DNA of 64,000 nucleotides from Neorhodopirellula pilleata (GTDB lineage: Bacteria; Planctomycetota; Planctomycetia; Pirellulales; Pirellulaceae). Below the pieces are notes generated by a model, which saw only the letters and a list, made by a program, of their open reading frames with translations, searched no databases and was not told the origin of the DNA. The translations under genes and the position numbers were made by a program. The DNA lies in assembly GCF_007859915.1 (NCBI RefSeq), contig NZ_SJPM01000005.1, positions 186,001 through 250,000 on the forward strand. The letters run 5' to 3'. Below, in pieces: positions 44,801 to 47,383 of this stretch (the first letter of the stretch is position 1; each line of letters starts with the position of its first letter).

Positions 44801-45328
44801 TCGGCCCTTGATGCGTTGAAGATTATCAATCGGCTCAACGACAACGAAGACATCGCCGGCGAAGAAGTGACGTTGGTCGATCCGGCGTTGTTGGCTGTGT
44901 TCGGTCTGGAGTTCTACGACACGTCGGGTGACGGGAACTTGACGGCATTGGATGCATTGCGGGTGATCAATGAACTCAACCGGATCGCCCCCGGCGGCGA
45001 AGAGTCGTTGATCGCCGAGTCCGAACCGATTGGCGTCCTCACTAATCGTACCCCGACTATTAGTGCCTCCGCGATCAATGTGATCGCTGATACGGCGTTG
45101 ATGATCGTGGACACGCCAGCGGAACCGATGTTGTTTGCAGCGACGCGTGACGTGACGGAGGCGGATTTGTGGTCCGAACCGATGTTGAAGACCGGTGGTG
45201 CGATCACCGCGAGCGAGAGCGAGGCGTTGGATTGGGTGGAGTTACCAGACTCTGAACCGAACGAATCGCAAGCATCGATGGTGGACGAAGCGCTCGCGGA
45301 TTGGTTCCTCGACGGAGAGTTGTCATGA
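17855..45328 (+). CDS. Giant ~9157-residue modular exoprotein B: LEPR motif, lipase-like domain, RTX, LamG, dockerins
   Basis: One uninterrupted frame encodes about 9157 residues. An ATG at 17885 (MRLKSTRNH) is an equally good start, and neither has a clear Shine-Dalgarno. Modules by base: basic N-terminus and LEPRQMLAA (17993); alpha/beta hydrolase 18020-19300; flagellin-hook-IN-like repeats 19600-21170; long beta-rich segment with EF-hand-like loops near 23820-24030 and 25350; RTX-type repeats 25890-29290; discoidin-like 30457-30905; more RTX near 31090 and 31730; FG-GAP 32090-32790; hook-IN-like 32800-33530; P-domain 33550-34050; FG-GAP 34130-34600; PPC-like 34610-34915; LamG 34930-35620; RTX 35630-35780; LRR 36000-36290; three LamG 37260-39170; PKD units, one split by a LamG; VCBS-like 41110-42100; beta-helix-like 42400-43126; then a tail almost identical to protein A with two dockerin modules. 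It is probably an exported surface enzyme-adhesin; its substrate is unknown. Confidence 0.9.
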   Translation: MHPPSTSSLIMRLKSTRNHQSSSRSDPLGPTRRSRQRRNFARLIESLEPRQMLAAGVNPVVVIPGFGGTFADVYDSTGNLEADAPERLDEWYTHRGLEPSKLALEPFGQIYQNIVKTLDNIGYNSEADVLADSNLNQTLFVTTWDWRVPVAPVDGTNDGLVSASYADITDSTFDTGLDYLAHTLQAVRAANPTATAVDLVTHSTGGLIARAYLQSAAYGLNGLLPVGNLVMAGVPNQGASDPWNLSLDDWASSVESRAAARLVDQAYTRLQDTINYPNGIQGPNPTDPLDDITDPDVDQREFVQQYVGALRHLLPTYPSIDLNNDGNFEAITATNTPEPGLFNDLLLDLNANGNAYIDSTVATSVVYSTEFKTNDRLLRKTGPDSSQFVDNEILPFTDFLGRFPDENEIWYEDLSTLNGGDATVPTESAFGPFENDSNPKLSLIPITAALSGGDPVIHTDLVINEYSQSQIIAAIGATATSGEIETGLKLGKAQSVARTLALGIVDFDDLFAELKMTAEDISSFIVQLGDALETLADRLNVPGGIPFVNDAISTIADFTSQTGALASKLYENASIVGDADVLPNNGVLTSDASFVVRLDNEDPVSVTIPAIATSTNTNLDDLYIDINAAIATAGLAARIVAQRPTGDDAGKIAIKTTDPSQATTLDVSTLRLTGERPAPSSGRLGNDVSFRVTINTKNLDEPVTLEVPVTADATRSNTQLRDLVRDINNAMGVDIGDGTLLNELLFATAVGNVIRLSAVDGTTTEIATEGGLEFGFASSQSSDSNPAADVLGLGVSQSGNAKLAFRGLQDFIDLINGILPVQTTLAYDEAHHRVTFGIQLEETYRQSINLDFSEAVDLGFADLTLAGGGDAVFEVEAGLNLSLGIDLDREGDGQTITDATLLSDLRDPVSIKVGLTSAGNAIQNAGTLGLSVKRFGQTTTTENISIDANAISDNVNVEDLSFDLTDALEAAGLDIVAKVVGEKLVLVSQDTEINSLSITTSAFGFTSGQTSDQADLVITLTDGSINHVVLDGAETIGDIKTKIEAAADVTVEYVDDRLQIVDNSSSVADRRLVITAASDEFGTSSAGGGLKILGSTSAEDDANTGDFNEQSTLLGDHLLLAPISNQFVIDTTASSLYANATIDAADIDLSASLGLLELGIEDGYFGDVAVLSEANPNATGFSIAAGLSIPDNGDGDGVIRLSDFGTDGLRDALSGISPTFTYGGTATFPLNIPLLPGESPTITLTLRQDPGNPLRPKFDIDAPNVEDLISSYQNLSLSDIAGMLREVVGMLRDSDIEGLNTTIPVINQTPNDLLDFTDGLLAVADRLVAQPDADALRGLRDQFAELIPLTNASPELLQELSSSLDRVSRAIDPIHNYRLTITNGAGGSSRTEVLADNATAFDVQDAINVAMGVSDAVTVTGRAGGPFTFTFDESLGDVSIAANSPSGLVVQFETTTTGVLNTTATVLRSELLTTGGLVAALSDLNATLNSLDAADVDVTSLTPIAQQMSGGVLSTGNLSAYLSELISAELGLPVATTISFLATDGSNDHDTVKLELDINPNVTRSVGFDLSLGDFGPVTIGSEGNLDVTIGGMIDLNVGFNFDTLTPYVFNDTRFAITAEIDSELDVTATIGGFSAGLDGGAALHRVGNDSMPASITVSVDSLLSPSDANTIGAIPISQFFSGGISDAFDFTIDGEINANFDATLPGQNITDAIQVNYTLAGPNPTIDYTNLTAGVNAYLAGLTDLSSMSLDQLISGTRTVLNTIETGLTSDLLSNIPLIGDGVDMSASFIGQLQSMLNEFEQLVNASDDSVDALLSEIQLVIFDALGPAGAGMLKLNPLFHDDPSQSNGTEVADHRDVEVSLTDFLTTPPAETEFLINLQLAGRDVIDADFDLGLDAVIFEFETQGGVELSWDYDFNFGFGINLRDGFFFQLNENTSLDASGFSDGTGGSPEISLNAQVNLKPGTSLKGELFFLNMFAESNPIEDFNSNGVIDAELNEASDGIDYNRDGDMNDVLTESDSNGDGRLSRGTGLRGEIFIDVNNPDGDAKNRLSFGDLRSNAPLFSAGIRTNAFVDVALRADTDVSELPALTTDLTVDWALSYSTTAGMVGGLPEVAFRDVSLDLGSFFETIAGPAFEIFEEYLEPARPIIDFLRGEVPGFSDLSREVGGGPITFLDLGAYSSGQAKNLAKARQALNVISGILDAVDSIKGFSDADGLIINFGTYHVTGNPSSASNETLGTGNGAIGQTLPLDHSASPSKAITVTAGGVVVDTDDYEIIHERHGGVPSTSIRFKTGQTGTIRASYTYTADQLDVTDGNTPIRVSGSQLSGAVAGGSGGGISEDVMAKTSGRTRSTLSKLNRSSSSDGFGLKIPLLSDPTNIFKLLTGQTADLLQWDIPELDLSFPFSTKFGPLGPTPIFAKVSAQLDAKLDFSLGFDTRGISGTGFFLDGLYFGDLEDVTSGADINEVELGLRLSLGVGIDLLLASVYLVGGVRGDVNFNWNDLDGNGKLYLDELVDLAKIRPRYDVDPALRQFILSQFGIDIASLEPPHIPGLCVFDVNGGLNAEVGIEWDVTIDSGYIPIIDENIFSFNYSCVPSVNVATLTQGDADFADGTLVLNAGPNASERDPGRSVDDAETFEVRQRVVDGIDTVEVYYDLAIPGGTVKVSRQYLASSVREIHFDGGSGDDVLIVDASVSSSIPVTMIGGAGNDTLIGHDGDNTFVGGLGNDTIQGGTGDDAYLFENGWGDDTISDAEGTNDRFDFSAVTSNLTVTLGSVRIEGSAGDSVLNPDGELVEGIESLVAGAGVDTLVLNEAAGATRLWTIDGPFGDGNIDEEFYFSRFENLTAGAQDDVFAFVGSGKVSGLIDGGQGDNTISYASVSGPVEVDRRSSTATSLGQYANIDAFVGSGHIGDTLLGANSVATWNVTGTDSGNIDGSLRFTGFENLTGGDADDAFVVAANGRITGALLGSRSLNASDSDTLDLSAKTTKITATISGRNQGQTSGATEVTFERIENMTSGPADDHFVVNSLAGLTGMIDGGDGEQDHLDYSAWTSRVAVNLETGVNQIGTVAGMEFLTGGSAGDTLTGNLSDNRIIGLAGDDTIHGKAGRNVLIGDSATFGAGTIETTTATSGNDIIRADDGDNLVLPGSGSDTVILGSGNNRVLGDQGIITLSSDIVVDMETTTLGGGNDTITLGSGNNLVIAGEGDDQITIGSPGTTGNNVIIGGAGSIDRLGSRTTAVTSQPSSRSDNDTITSYDGVDAIIGGGGDDTILAGSGDNYVLGDDGVILFAAGLPVSSTLVPTAMDGHDRIATGSGRDFIFTGNGDNTVLAGANRDEVVGGSGIDNIDGEAGDDWLVGLLGNDNIKGGAGNDVIFGGLALGTPADYDDASDFTTLSIVDAAEAEHGAIFNPVRVPRIVNDLSIDGTAGDGRDDLDGGDDDDVIFAGADADTILGGSGSDYIDAGAGLDTAAGQGGDDIVRGGEGGDVILGGLGTDILLGDGGDDELRGESGYHGQRLFGGDGRDSLYAFGTNSSADGDQLFGGAGGDFLYGADRKELLVGGSGNDFIQGAAGQDTLMGGSGEDQLFGGDGNDTIWGGAGTDYIDGQSGADKQYGGSGIDLFVLEINPNTTDTIDGHFGNESPSDVADDNATDILTIDGTTGNDTILIGEQGGQASVRYNGIAIPIAMLDSNGGLLVEQFRIAGLAGNDTIGFYTDLAVRSGALAPVAGLNTLDLTLLSDRSNDFVGVFDGNSGNDVLIGSDGRDRLDGGIGSDTAFGFGGNDRLWGDGGGGSSNDVDTLYAGQGNDDLIGGQGRNRLYAWSFDPSKDASAFGVFVDGNGELVADNPSGTLDQETTGLNRILGSSSDDSLYGGTTLDFMYGNGGSDVLYRSDGTTFESMDGGLAGDQWKEYAKESDQVWYVGGSNAADQINVDFVTEPGLLADHHLITRLTDNNGNFSFSAQVRLDFTASDGEGNEVWSAADLQFKLNQLLSETDPEARGQALDTIATSATEITDSELIAQILPPEGDFLVILIDALGGNDSITVGPTVQKTVWIDAGAGDDIVDIRSGNAILVDRAENSLGSTGLRSRNDIPDQAFNLLASNTSGINTTFNGHAVDDGLVSFTGLSIDSPTDVDWYSFTLNETPTAGSRIELASGSPIDSLGLELFRQGPDSNLALNESNLIPWNSGTSSGTMGEIALQAPPRGRYIRIRNNGTESRGLHLGEIEVFAPGVTPSASYDNLNDLALSSKGASLESITGMVQHGNANSLLDGDGESGLATYTLTSGVGNEIEIDLGRVVDIGSIRLWQRDDSVGTHTRLSDFTVSVLADNAGVPGSITQEYSYPGQVPSTEPAKFNTTLVNLDVGTEYFLKVSSPNIVPTLYDLRFNLQALSEAQIDALDEPRSINMSLRADTERRDVILGGPGNDILSGGAGEDWIFGNEGNDVLTGGQDRNASDLLFGGPGDDTFQIIPDALPLLGNQPGTNFDPATQTYLPTFSEQLIGGEGTDRVLFLGGDTDRRGFDVPDYVSMRYNTGLHRYEFTSLVWDIGLQEYRTTTDAEGRTVYEQQFMFYQTRDVERTHFLLENGDDVLRLDSGFQFLPLDGTFDASLYEAWGMDRGDYEQGAFESIIIDGGAGDDFLFGSPTADVITGGAGDDLIAGGLGSDEIDGAGGEDTIFGNILDTSVVADPYPYVPPQPPFFQFLDFEDESYRYELAVPFIDLTEPGRAGVDFNTNGPVGEISEIAFGLENQALGSLSPLRAIGDFNDDGYDDFVTSGIDQSYVILGPVELSGLESVESYAEIIVSHAALGIPGQGVGDIDGDGKADLSFVRSDGSDNLVTVVFGGGGAGVNGTNAVQWPRQWDADFANNTLNDENSATIRIAGSWLSSSRNLLTHTLEMTGDGLADLVLIADSTTGAGSLVTGKFDLGYVFSGSDIAPGADLLQSDRIARIRSADDLSIIDSVIAGDVNGDGLEELLFGNITATVDFDLVTPAVATAFQVPSFSPGARSSLTITLNNLEETVTIEQSSGDTVETFSNKLNAAVLGSMLAHRVEAVVEDGKLSIVSDEGGADVSVTVSEVPFTALGFTSTQSVSTNVGVDAIIAQQDALVIPGFTTSFTIQVFSARSFIPSSPLLTNEDSEVTFSVTPAPGDDLDDIVTAINQQIQITPALVVWGSEPFFLRDRVVAQRLVGTDRIAFTFTEELKQNVPVTFLRVTEMPLRSLGFDEQTFASSTHVASGLPVDIPDGFADEDINDGFVEIPLNVSIPGASQISDIDVNLDISHYDNDNVEVQLISPSGRVIELFADLGDGSGGHGAGGWEITLDDESNNPIADATADVNPNTKVTGTFNGAVLAALEGLNANGIWKLRVYDDQRSCGILESEHCQSNFGAQLVSWSLDIVVVESINSVESVGTTTALAAQHRLVTNVASAGDLRLTLDTSTVIPSPVFALGDLDNDGYDDVAYGNATGLYVYRGYSDELTMFAAEDVVVSGSDLVATTGDWNGDGSRDLAIVPGAAESVYIFNQFRDHFGSAIDIGSASITLVGQALDANLSSSPGVDINQDGIDDIVLTGGQPNANSIGRVYVIYGTHGPREIPGSFDVLENFNVTGSGSFVVDRGTGLEEVFDDGGVLFTLGPSGERWFQFTTLGDGRPGDLIRLDGNVVTDLIDEAGRVLKTGQSVIDLRTAEAGTYYLRVVGPKTLSAVVPTLNFDAVNADDGSTGVWEGGQSGFDAALTGAVLNTNVIDGKGIRQAYTFNGTGGGELETLELLPGDPSVDSAAWEVWFRPSDLIGNETLLETGGSGDGMSINIVEASGGYRVLFAIKDNDSLYELWSETIASNARFVQAVATFDDAADELQLYIDGVAVGDPVSAAGLSDWSGGDRAGIGRIGNSVGGMESGGPTDPATLGSFAGEIAAVRFYESADVSGIVAAFQILFDAPIRGQQQIIETDGSPDRDVIHGGDGDDIIVGNHQLDRIFGGSGADVITAEAIEVRDGDLADATLTPVPVPELVQGNTLSRLDPVVIEADAVLSEGVMHLQAAIAAQLGLSVTTSSAGLPRVYRDIRTSELAQLTELTANSSKIDDLSLLRFMPNLESLSLSGTSISDDDLVFAAAMERLRTIDLTGTQVDPMSLEVRALLGELSELVGVYLPVGTTADFSPSEDFESTPAGTTPPQGWVFTNSGPSRVEISSISPISGANSLHIEPTSDSSSGLGMATWSVDLSRSLNPYLNFQHVRVDSTLLDDGNDALPGTFTNTANADGVAVSNDGVNWIRAWSPTSAAGVVDSISIDLNAIAGFTPGPNSQIRFQQFGIDSDTPFGTIDNDGRRFDTISIIDSAAELDANQNLVGIEGASISISSQVSNTWRVLDDTNAVVASGSGTTIAFTPDDDSVFMVQALVQSSYKDWFPLFVRNSNPIVSVPTVSGVLEGQVISVGTQVEGTDVRVPLLIDGVSVGNVLVTDPGTSDVPDTVVTATLTDPFGQTTSLIHNAVEFDDDVLQLSNTVIDGVTNYTTTFWLKSNGGGVQSVLSAANILNSNELLIYVNNASGFRVTEKNTVAGNWTGLGDLTDGQYRHFAITRNLEAEEIELFVDGVSKGVQSFASQGALSVDPGGLLLGQEQDTFAGGFDSSQSLRGSLDELTIWDRALTPAEIAEIRDGNVDTSDNNLRLYLPFDEGSGDVAADRGPLGLDAFSPLRIDDQGAQAFYSFDDGSADDAIGGNHGSLDGDAVLVSDPDRAGLVVQLDGVEDYVTIPNSLLNPSEGTVSAWFKLDENGSGYIFGNQNGSGGNRVYLSVSSEGTIRARLDSAPDFGFAQVSRNRWHHAQLVWRTDGTGELFLDGVSTGTVSGLSFDTGMQNRVNIGSRNTQADFFQGRIDDVRVFDHAVAAPVPPSPINWTNDTPTTQQALAFDDQLLELPNTVLDGAEDLTNAFWFKTSSSQQQTFLSGASSDSGSGPNHFLFDLTTPTEMRILRGSQTRTWTISPINDGVYHHIALTRTLSGDVYELFIDGVTQGTVTHSSGSMSILPGGLFVGQDQDSIGGGFDPQQALRGAIDDLAIWNRVLTADEIRAASVGRIDADDSSLSVWYDFENFVGGLPQDRSRNAHHAISNTAIPTSDTPIALRNSFVLTDNGTYTLTVTASDGDGGFDRNVTEIVVGNVAPVINSLNSEVSSPLTIGTPIALNARDVVDAGSLDTFTYLWEVTTNNGQEILSSSDEEFDFTPLYAGQYTVTLSVTDSDEGITTISESFDVAPTAVITALATTPVAGSVVNLTSEQSSLLAPAGQLRGIDDSVTRHYVWEVSFAGNPVATGTSQSLQFLPVATGTYTATLTIRDVFANGTPELSHSEVVNFNVEAAPPISIIGPSGSALEGELMTFSIAGLPVVDDTATRAVAWNIVPDTFEMIATENAETLTIRATADGNYTIGVSVTDTSLSIPFVRVAQDKVVAVQDAVPVIATNGVAGFENTPFNLVASVLDSGIHDRHRYSVDWGDGTPISTGIVQSFVSLPGIATLNFDATNADDATPLVWEGGALDSDLTGATLDTDVSSGRGITHAYVFTGSGGGSLATLYSLPGRPTDNSAAIEIVFRPSNLTGNELLMETGGLTGLSIATEGVSGGYRVLLSVRDGSSNPLFELRSPVIPTVDEFVQVVAIWDKQADQIRLYLDGELVDVADTEGQLSNWSDGADAGLGSRGGSSTGGYADNPFSNFQGEIAAFRLYESSDIDFAGYGLAESHIYEQDGNYSATLTVTDFDDPSVFSTVPVLIVIDNLAPDAVNDDFSTDENSPLESLVLTSNDTDAGTLDVLSIFSVDATSAQGARVSLGTDGKVTYRPEFSTVLASLANGASTTDTFEYIVTDEAGAQDVGVVTIAVTGVNDAPRAFGDRVFTDENAGSVTGNVLFNDTDVDDGSSLSVTQFAGQTAGAQVIGSYGTLDWNSNGTFTYTLGPAAQRLTADQRVTEVFNYTVSDEFSAVDPSALTITIEGGNDAPVANDDVGSLDLGTIPPTTSGRLLGNDSDLDGSFTVSGVNGEPDKVGVQFRLPSGALLRVKADGEYEYDPDGAYDSLMAGVTAQDSFTYTIADREGAISTANVTIDIIGKNDLPTGVRLSGTRVNTAATTATIVGSFSTIDIDSGDSSTLTLTNDAGGRFELIGSLLQVKDPSLLVAGQGHLVEVTADNGTAGTLTQVFAIQVLAAPINPNLVINLPANNSTDVTVRRSGNDIQVVNNTAGGTILVSQSLAATNSITITGSDTVIEQMTVDYASGGFFDLPGDLVFNAGSGSDDRLVVLGDRAETSGRFVSSNNGLGNASLQMSEGSESTTIRFTSIEPMELRDLQRMVFQGDVAIGSATLILDVDTPINLGDLTSLAGGTIQSSSALSLGADEILQAHGTINAAISALPGSTITATGSLSLGDDSSPAGFVTGGTLSIGSHTVTLLDSNQVQLGTLTTLDEGTIVAANGVLIDAGDNVSGIGTIDSPDSVFQAVFNNGAMSGVFFGQELELTGYVKGIGSFDFVFVSGTFAPGLSPSISNIGNVRLNDVEIEIGGTSPGFTNDSHDQINSSGSVLLEGELIILPFNNFEASIGDTFTILTVQNSIVGTFTNAPEGAVLPFGDVDLRVNYIGKSVILTAVERAASAPNVTAVNLAASAWPSFVASHVDSVNSRGFDVTAATVDSPAFSSEVLDTLHSQFADGDGASLQQSNFGLAGVNTTDYSGRISSFTYDAANQLVTLGLSQPLGRDRYQLTITGGYTLNFSVLPGDLDGNGIINEAELSIYDAAYFSEPGDANYNIRADVNGDGLVTIGDLQAFSDNFALSLPSGVAGSNALIVNSLSLVTAGSQQTLSINGVELESQPLGQAITVSGSSLNDTISLSDSSELNVSVDGKGGIDRLIPPSEGQTIDLVSRLANGPLQSVEIIDLSGFGANDLIVNAEVIRTMSPGSKTLMVTAEPNDRVLVTDPFEITSTRVGNGTLHVIARFEDTILQITGMNWTNPLNPYDVDASGNVSALDALKIINRLNDNEDIAGEEVTLVDPALLAVFGLEFYDTSGDGNLTALDALRVINELNRIAPGGEESLIAESEPIGVLTNRTPTISASAINVIADTALMIVDTPAEPMLFAATRDVTEADLWSEPMLKTGGAITASESEALDWVELPDSEPNESQASMVDEALADWFLDGELS
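17993..18019 (+). other. LEPR-type N-terminal motif
   Basis: Residues 47-55 read LEPRQMLAA, preceded by an Arg-rich stretch (RRSRQRRNFARLIES). This matches the planctomycete LEPR-XLL N-terminal motif found on very large exported proteins, where it is thought to act as an export or targeting signal. It supports an extracellular location. Confidence 0.8.
18020..19300 (+). other. Lipase/acyltransferase-like alpha/beta hydrolase domain of giant protein B
   Basis: The domain opens with a hydrophobic strand and oxyanion-type loop (VVVIPGFGG). It continues with a nucleophile elbow T-H-S-T-G-G in which S203 is the likely nucleophile. G-G-D-A-T-V-P (D421) and V-I-H-T-D-L (H458) complete a plausible triad. 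The GD-x-TVP Asp motif and overall layout resemble LCAT/PGAP1-type esterases. Gly before the elbow His is replaced by Thr. The substrate is unknown. Confidence 0.7.
19600..21170 (+). repeat. Flagellin-hook-IN-like repeats in giant protein B
   Basis: At least three units share the pattern of a beta strand, a phrase like N-T-x-L-x-D-L-x-x-D-I-N-x-A, then a strand ending near F-G-F-x-S-x-Q-S or F-T-S-G-Q-T-S. This resembles the hook IN motif of flagellar cap and hook proteins. A divergent block of the same type returns at 32800-33530 (LGFTSTQS, LGFDEQTF). Assignment is by pattern only. Confidence 0.5.
25890..28720 (+). repeat. RTX-type (hemolysin-type calcium-binding) repeat region in giant protein B
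   Basis: Multiple GGxGxDxUx nonapeptides are visible, for example GGAGNDTLIG and GGLGNDTIQGG near 25970-26050. The densest run is about 28130-28720 (GGSGSDYIDAG, GGDGNDTIWGG). Smaller groups lie near 29100-29290, 31090-31240, 31720-31870 and 35680-35780. Such repeats form calcium-loaded parallel beta-rolls. I see no type I secretion signal at the C-terminus, which carries dockerins instead. Confidence 0.85.
34930..35620 (+). other. LamG-like domain at the first swap slot of giant protein B
   Basis: The concanavalin-like unit begins PTLNFDAVNADDG and includes AAWEVWFRPSDLIGNETLLETGG and LQLYIDGVAVGDP. It lies between the PPC-like module and an RTX stretch (IRGQQQIIETDGSPDRD). In protein A an unrelated domain occupies the same slot. 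It is most similar to the unit at 40325-40985 in this same protein. Confidence 0.65.
40325..40985 (+). other. LamG-like domain nested within a PKD domain of giant protein B
   Basis: A PKD unit starts RYSVDWGDGTPISTG. After the Q-S-F-V phrase it is interrupted by a LamG-like unit (ATLNFDATNADDA, EIVFRPSNLTGNELLMETGG, IRLYLDGELVD). It then resumes with SHIYEQDGNYSATLTVTD. The equivalent PKD in protein A (10500-10650) is continuous. Confidence 0.65.
44061..44971 (+). other. Two dockerin type I-like modules at the C-terminus of giant protein B
   Basis: The sequence is the same as in protein A, since it lies in the duplicated segment. Loop pairs are at about 44061-44231 and 44776-44971. Both giant proteins therefore present the same dockerin surface. 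Confidence 0.8.
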
Positions 45329-47295
45329 ATGATTTCGCCCCCGTAGGCTGGGTGAAGGCGCTTCGCCGCACACCCGGCATGCTGTTTCAATCGGCGCGTA
45401 CTCGTTGGAATTGCCGGGTCTCCGCCGAAGCGGCTGCGACCCAGCCTACGCTGGCTGCGTGGGTTGTTAGCTTCGCTGCGATCTTGATGGCTTGGATGTT
45501 GGCCGGTTCTCCCGTAGGCTGGGTGAAGGCGCTTCGCCGCACACCCGGCAGGCTGTTTCAATCGGCGCGTACTCGTTGGAATTGCCGGGTCTCCGCCGAA
45601 GCGGCTGCGACCCAGCCTACGTTGGGTGCGTGCGTTGTTAGCTTCGCCACAACCTTGATGGTGTGGATGTTGGCTTGTTCTCCCGTAGGCTGGGTGAAGG
45701 CGCTTCGCCGCACACCCGGCAGGCTGTTTCAATCATCGCGTACTCGTTGGAATTGCCGGGTCTCCGCCGAAGCGGCTGCGACCCAGCCTACGTTGGGTGC
45801 GTGCGTTGTTAGCTTCGCAGCGGTCTTGATGGCGTGGATGCTGGCTTGTTCTCCCGTAGGCTGGGTGAAGGCGCTTCGCCGCACACCCGGCATGCTGTTT
45901 CAATCGGCGCGTTCTCATTGGAATTGCCGGGTCTCCGCCGAAGCGGCTGCGACCCAGCCTACGTTGGCTGCGTGCGTTGTTAGCTTCGCTGCGATTTTGA
46001 TGGTGTGGATGCCGGCCGGTTCTCCCGTAGGCTGGGTGAAGGCGCTTCGCCGCACACCCGGCAAGCTGTTTCAATCGGCGCGTTCACGTTGGAATTGCCG
46101 GGTCTCCGCCGAAGCGGCTGCGACCCAGCCTACGTTGGCTGCGTGCGTTGTTAGCTTTGCTACGATCTTGATGGCTTGGATGCTGGCCGGTTCTCCCGTA
46201 GGCTGGGTGAAGGCGCTTCGCCGCACACCCGGCAGGCCTTTCCAATCATCGCGTTCACGTTCGAATTGCCGGGTCTCCGCCGAAGCGGCTGCGACCCAGC
46301 CTACGCTGGCTGCGGGGGTTGTTAGCTTCGGTGCGATTTTGATGGCGTGGATGTTGGCCGGTTCTCCCGTAGGCTGGGTGAAGGCGCTTCGCCGCACACC
46401 CGGCAGGCTGTTTCAATCGGCGCGTTCTCGTTGGAATTGCCGGGTCTCCGCCGAAGCGGCTGCGACCCAGCCTACGTTGGGTGCGTGTGTTGTTAGCTTC
46501 GCTGCGATTTTGATGGCGTGGATGTTGGCTTGTTCTCCCGTAGGCTGGGTGAAGGCGCTTCGCCGCACACCCGGCAGGCTGTTTCAATCGGCGCGTTCTC
46601 GTTGGAATTGCCGGGTCTCCGCCGAAGCGGCTGCGACCCAGCCTACGTTGGCTGCGTGCGTTGTTAGCTTCGCTACGATCTTGATGGCTTGGATGCCGGC
46701 CGGTTCTGCGGACGCGGCGTTCGTGATTCAATTCGATCCCAGCCAAACGACCGTACAAAGTAACGGCAGCGACCAAGTCTTCACGATTGATGTTTTAGTG
46801 ACGCACGATGGTTTGGCAGGCCCGTCGGTGTTTTCCGGATTCACGTTTCGATTAAACGATCCCGGCACAGATTTAAGCTATTCCAACGCCGGAGAAGCGG
46901 ATTTCGCGTTCACCCAAGCTCCGATAATCGATCTGTCCCACAACACCAATCTGTACTCACTCGGAGCGGCATCAAACAATACCGAGTACACCGTCATAAG
47001 CGGTCAAACCAAACGCTTGATGTCGGTTGATTTCCTGTTAAAAGGTTCGGTAGATAGCGGCACATTTGCGTTGGATTTAACCTTGGTCGATGCCAAACGC
47101 GGCACGGCCAACACGGGCGGAATGGTGGACATCTCTTCGTTCACCACCGTGATGGACGGCTTGTTCACGGTCAACAACGCCATCGCGGTACCGGAGCCCG
47201 GCACGCTCGGGGTTTTGGTGATCTTTGGGGTTGCCATGATGGGGTCTCGGCGCAAGCGGCTGGTGAATTACTCGGCACCAAAACCCGACGCGTGA
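45325..47295 (+). CDS. PEP-CTERM surface protein with eightfold REP-derived N-terminal array (copy 2)
   Basis: This is a near-identical copy of the gene at 15479-17449, with the same ATGA overlap with the giant gene stop (45325-45328), the same GGAGAG element upstream and the same length. Array differences change W to G and A to G in unit 6, and V to A in unit 7. The ectodomain and the VPEPG / hydrophobic helix / RRKR sorting tail are unchanged. It should be exported and exosortase-processed as in copy 1. The exosortase gene is not in this window. With copy 1 it gives each giant protein an equivalent coupled partner. Confidence 0.8.
   Translation: MNDFAPVGWVKALRRTPGMLFQSARTRWNCRVSAEAAATQPTLAAWVVSFAAILMAWMLAGSPVGWVKALRRTPGRLFQSARTRWNCRVSAEAAATQPTLGACVVSFATTLMVWMLACSPVGWVKALRRTPGRLFQSSRTRWNCRVSAEAAATQPTLGACVVSFAAVLMAWMLACSPVGWVKALRRTPGMLFQSARSHWNCRVSAEAAATQPTLAACVVSFAAILMVWMPAGSPVGWVKALRRTPGKLFQSARSRWNCRVSAEAAATQPTLAACVVSFATILMAWMLAGSPVGWVKALRRTPGRPFQSSRSRSNCRVSAEAAATQPTLAAGVVSFGAILMAWMLAGSPVGWVKALRRTPGRLFQSARSRWNCRVSAEAAATQPTLGACVVSFAAILMAWMLACSPVGWVKALRRTPGRLFQSARSRWNCRVSAEAAATQPTLAACVVSFATILMAWMPAGSADAAFVIQFDPSQTTVQSNGSDQVFTIDVLVTHDGLAGPSVFSGFTFRLNDPGTDLSYSNAGEADFAFTQAPIIDLSHNTNLYSLGAASNNTEYTVISGQTKRLMSVDFLLKGSVDSGTFALDLTLVDAKRGTANTGGMVDISSFTTVMDGLFTVNNAIAVPEPGTLGVLVIFGVAMMGSRRKRLVNYSAPKPDA
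45342..46709 (+). repeat. Tandem array of eight 171-bp REP/hydrophobic units (copy 2)
   Basis: This is identical in unit number, phase and length to 15496-16863, with three substitutions. Units begin every 171 bp from 45342. Variation between neighbouring units is greater than variation between the same unit in the two arrays. The array was therefore fully formed before the segment was duplicated or converted. Confidence 0.95.
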
Positions 47296-47316
47296 GTTTT
47301 GAGCTTGCACTTTCTT

Positions 47317-47383
47317 CGTAACCCGCTGCGTAAGCGAGGGATCATTGATATGGACTCATCCCTCGCTTACGCAGCGGGTTACG
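47317..47383. repeat. Perfect inverted repeat, 26-bp arms, terminator-like (copy 2)
   Basis: Arms are at 47317-47342 and 47358-47383. It lies between the convergent PEP-CTERM and sigma factor genes, where a symmetrical stem could stop transcription from both sides. It differs from copy 1 by one loop base (47352). Confidence 0.75.
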
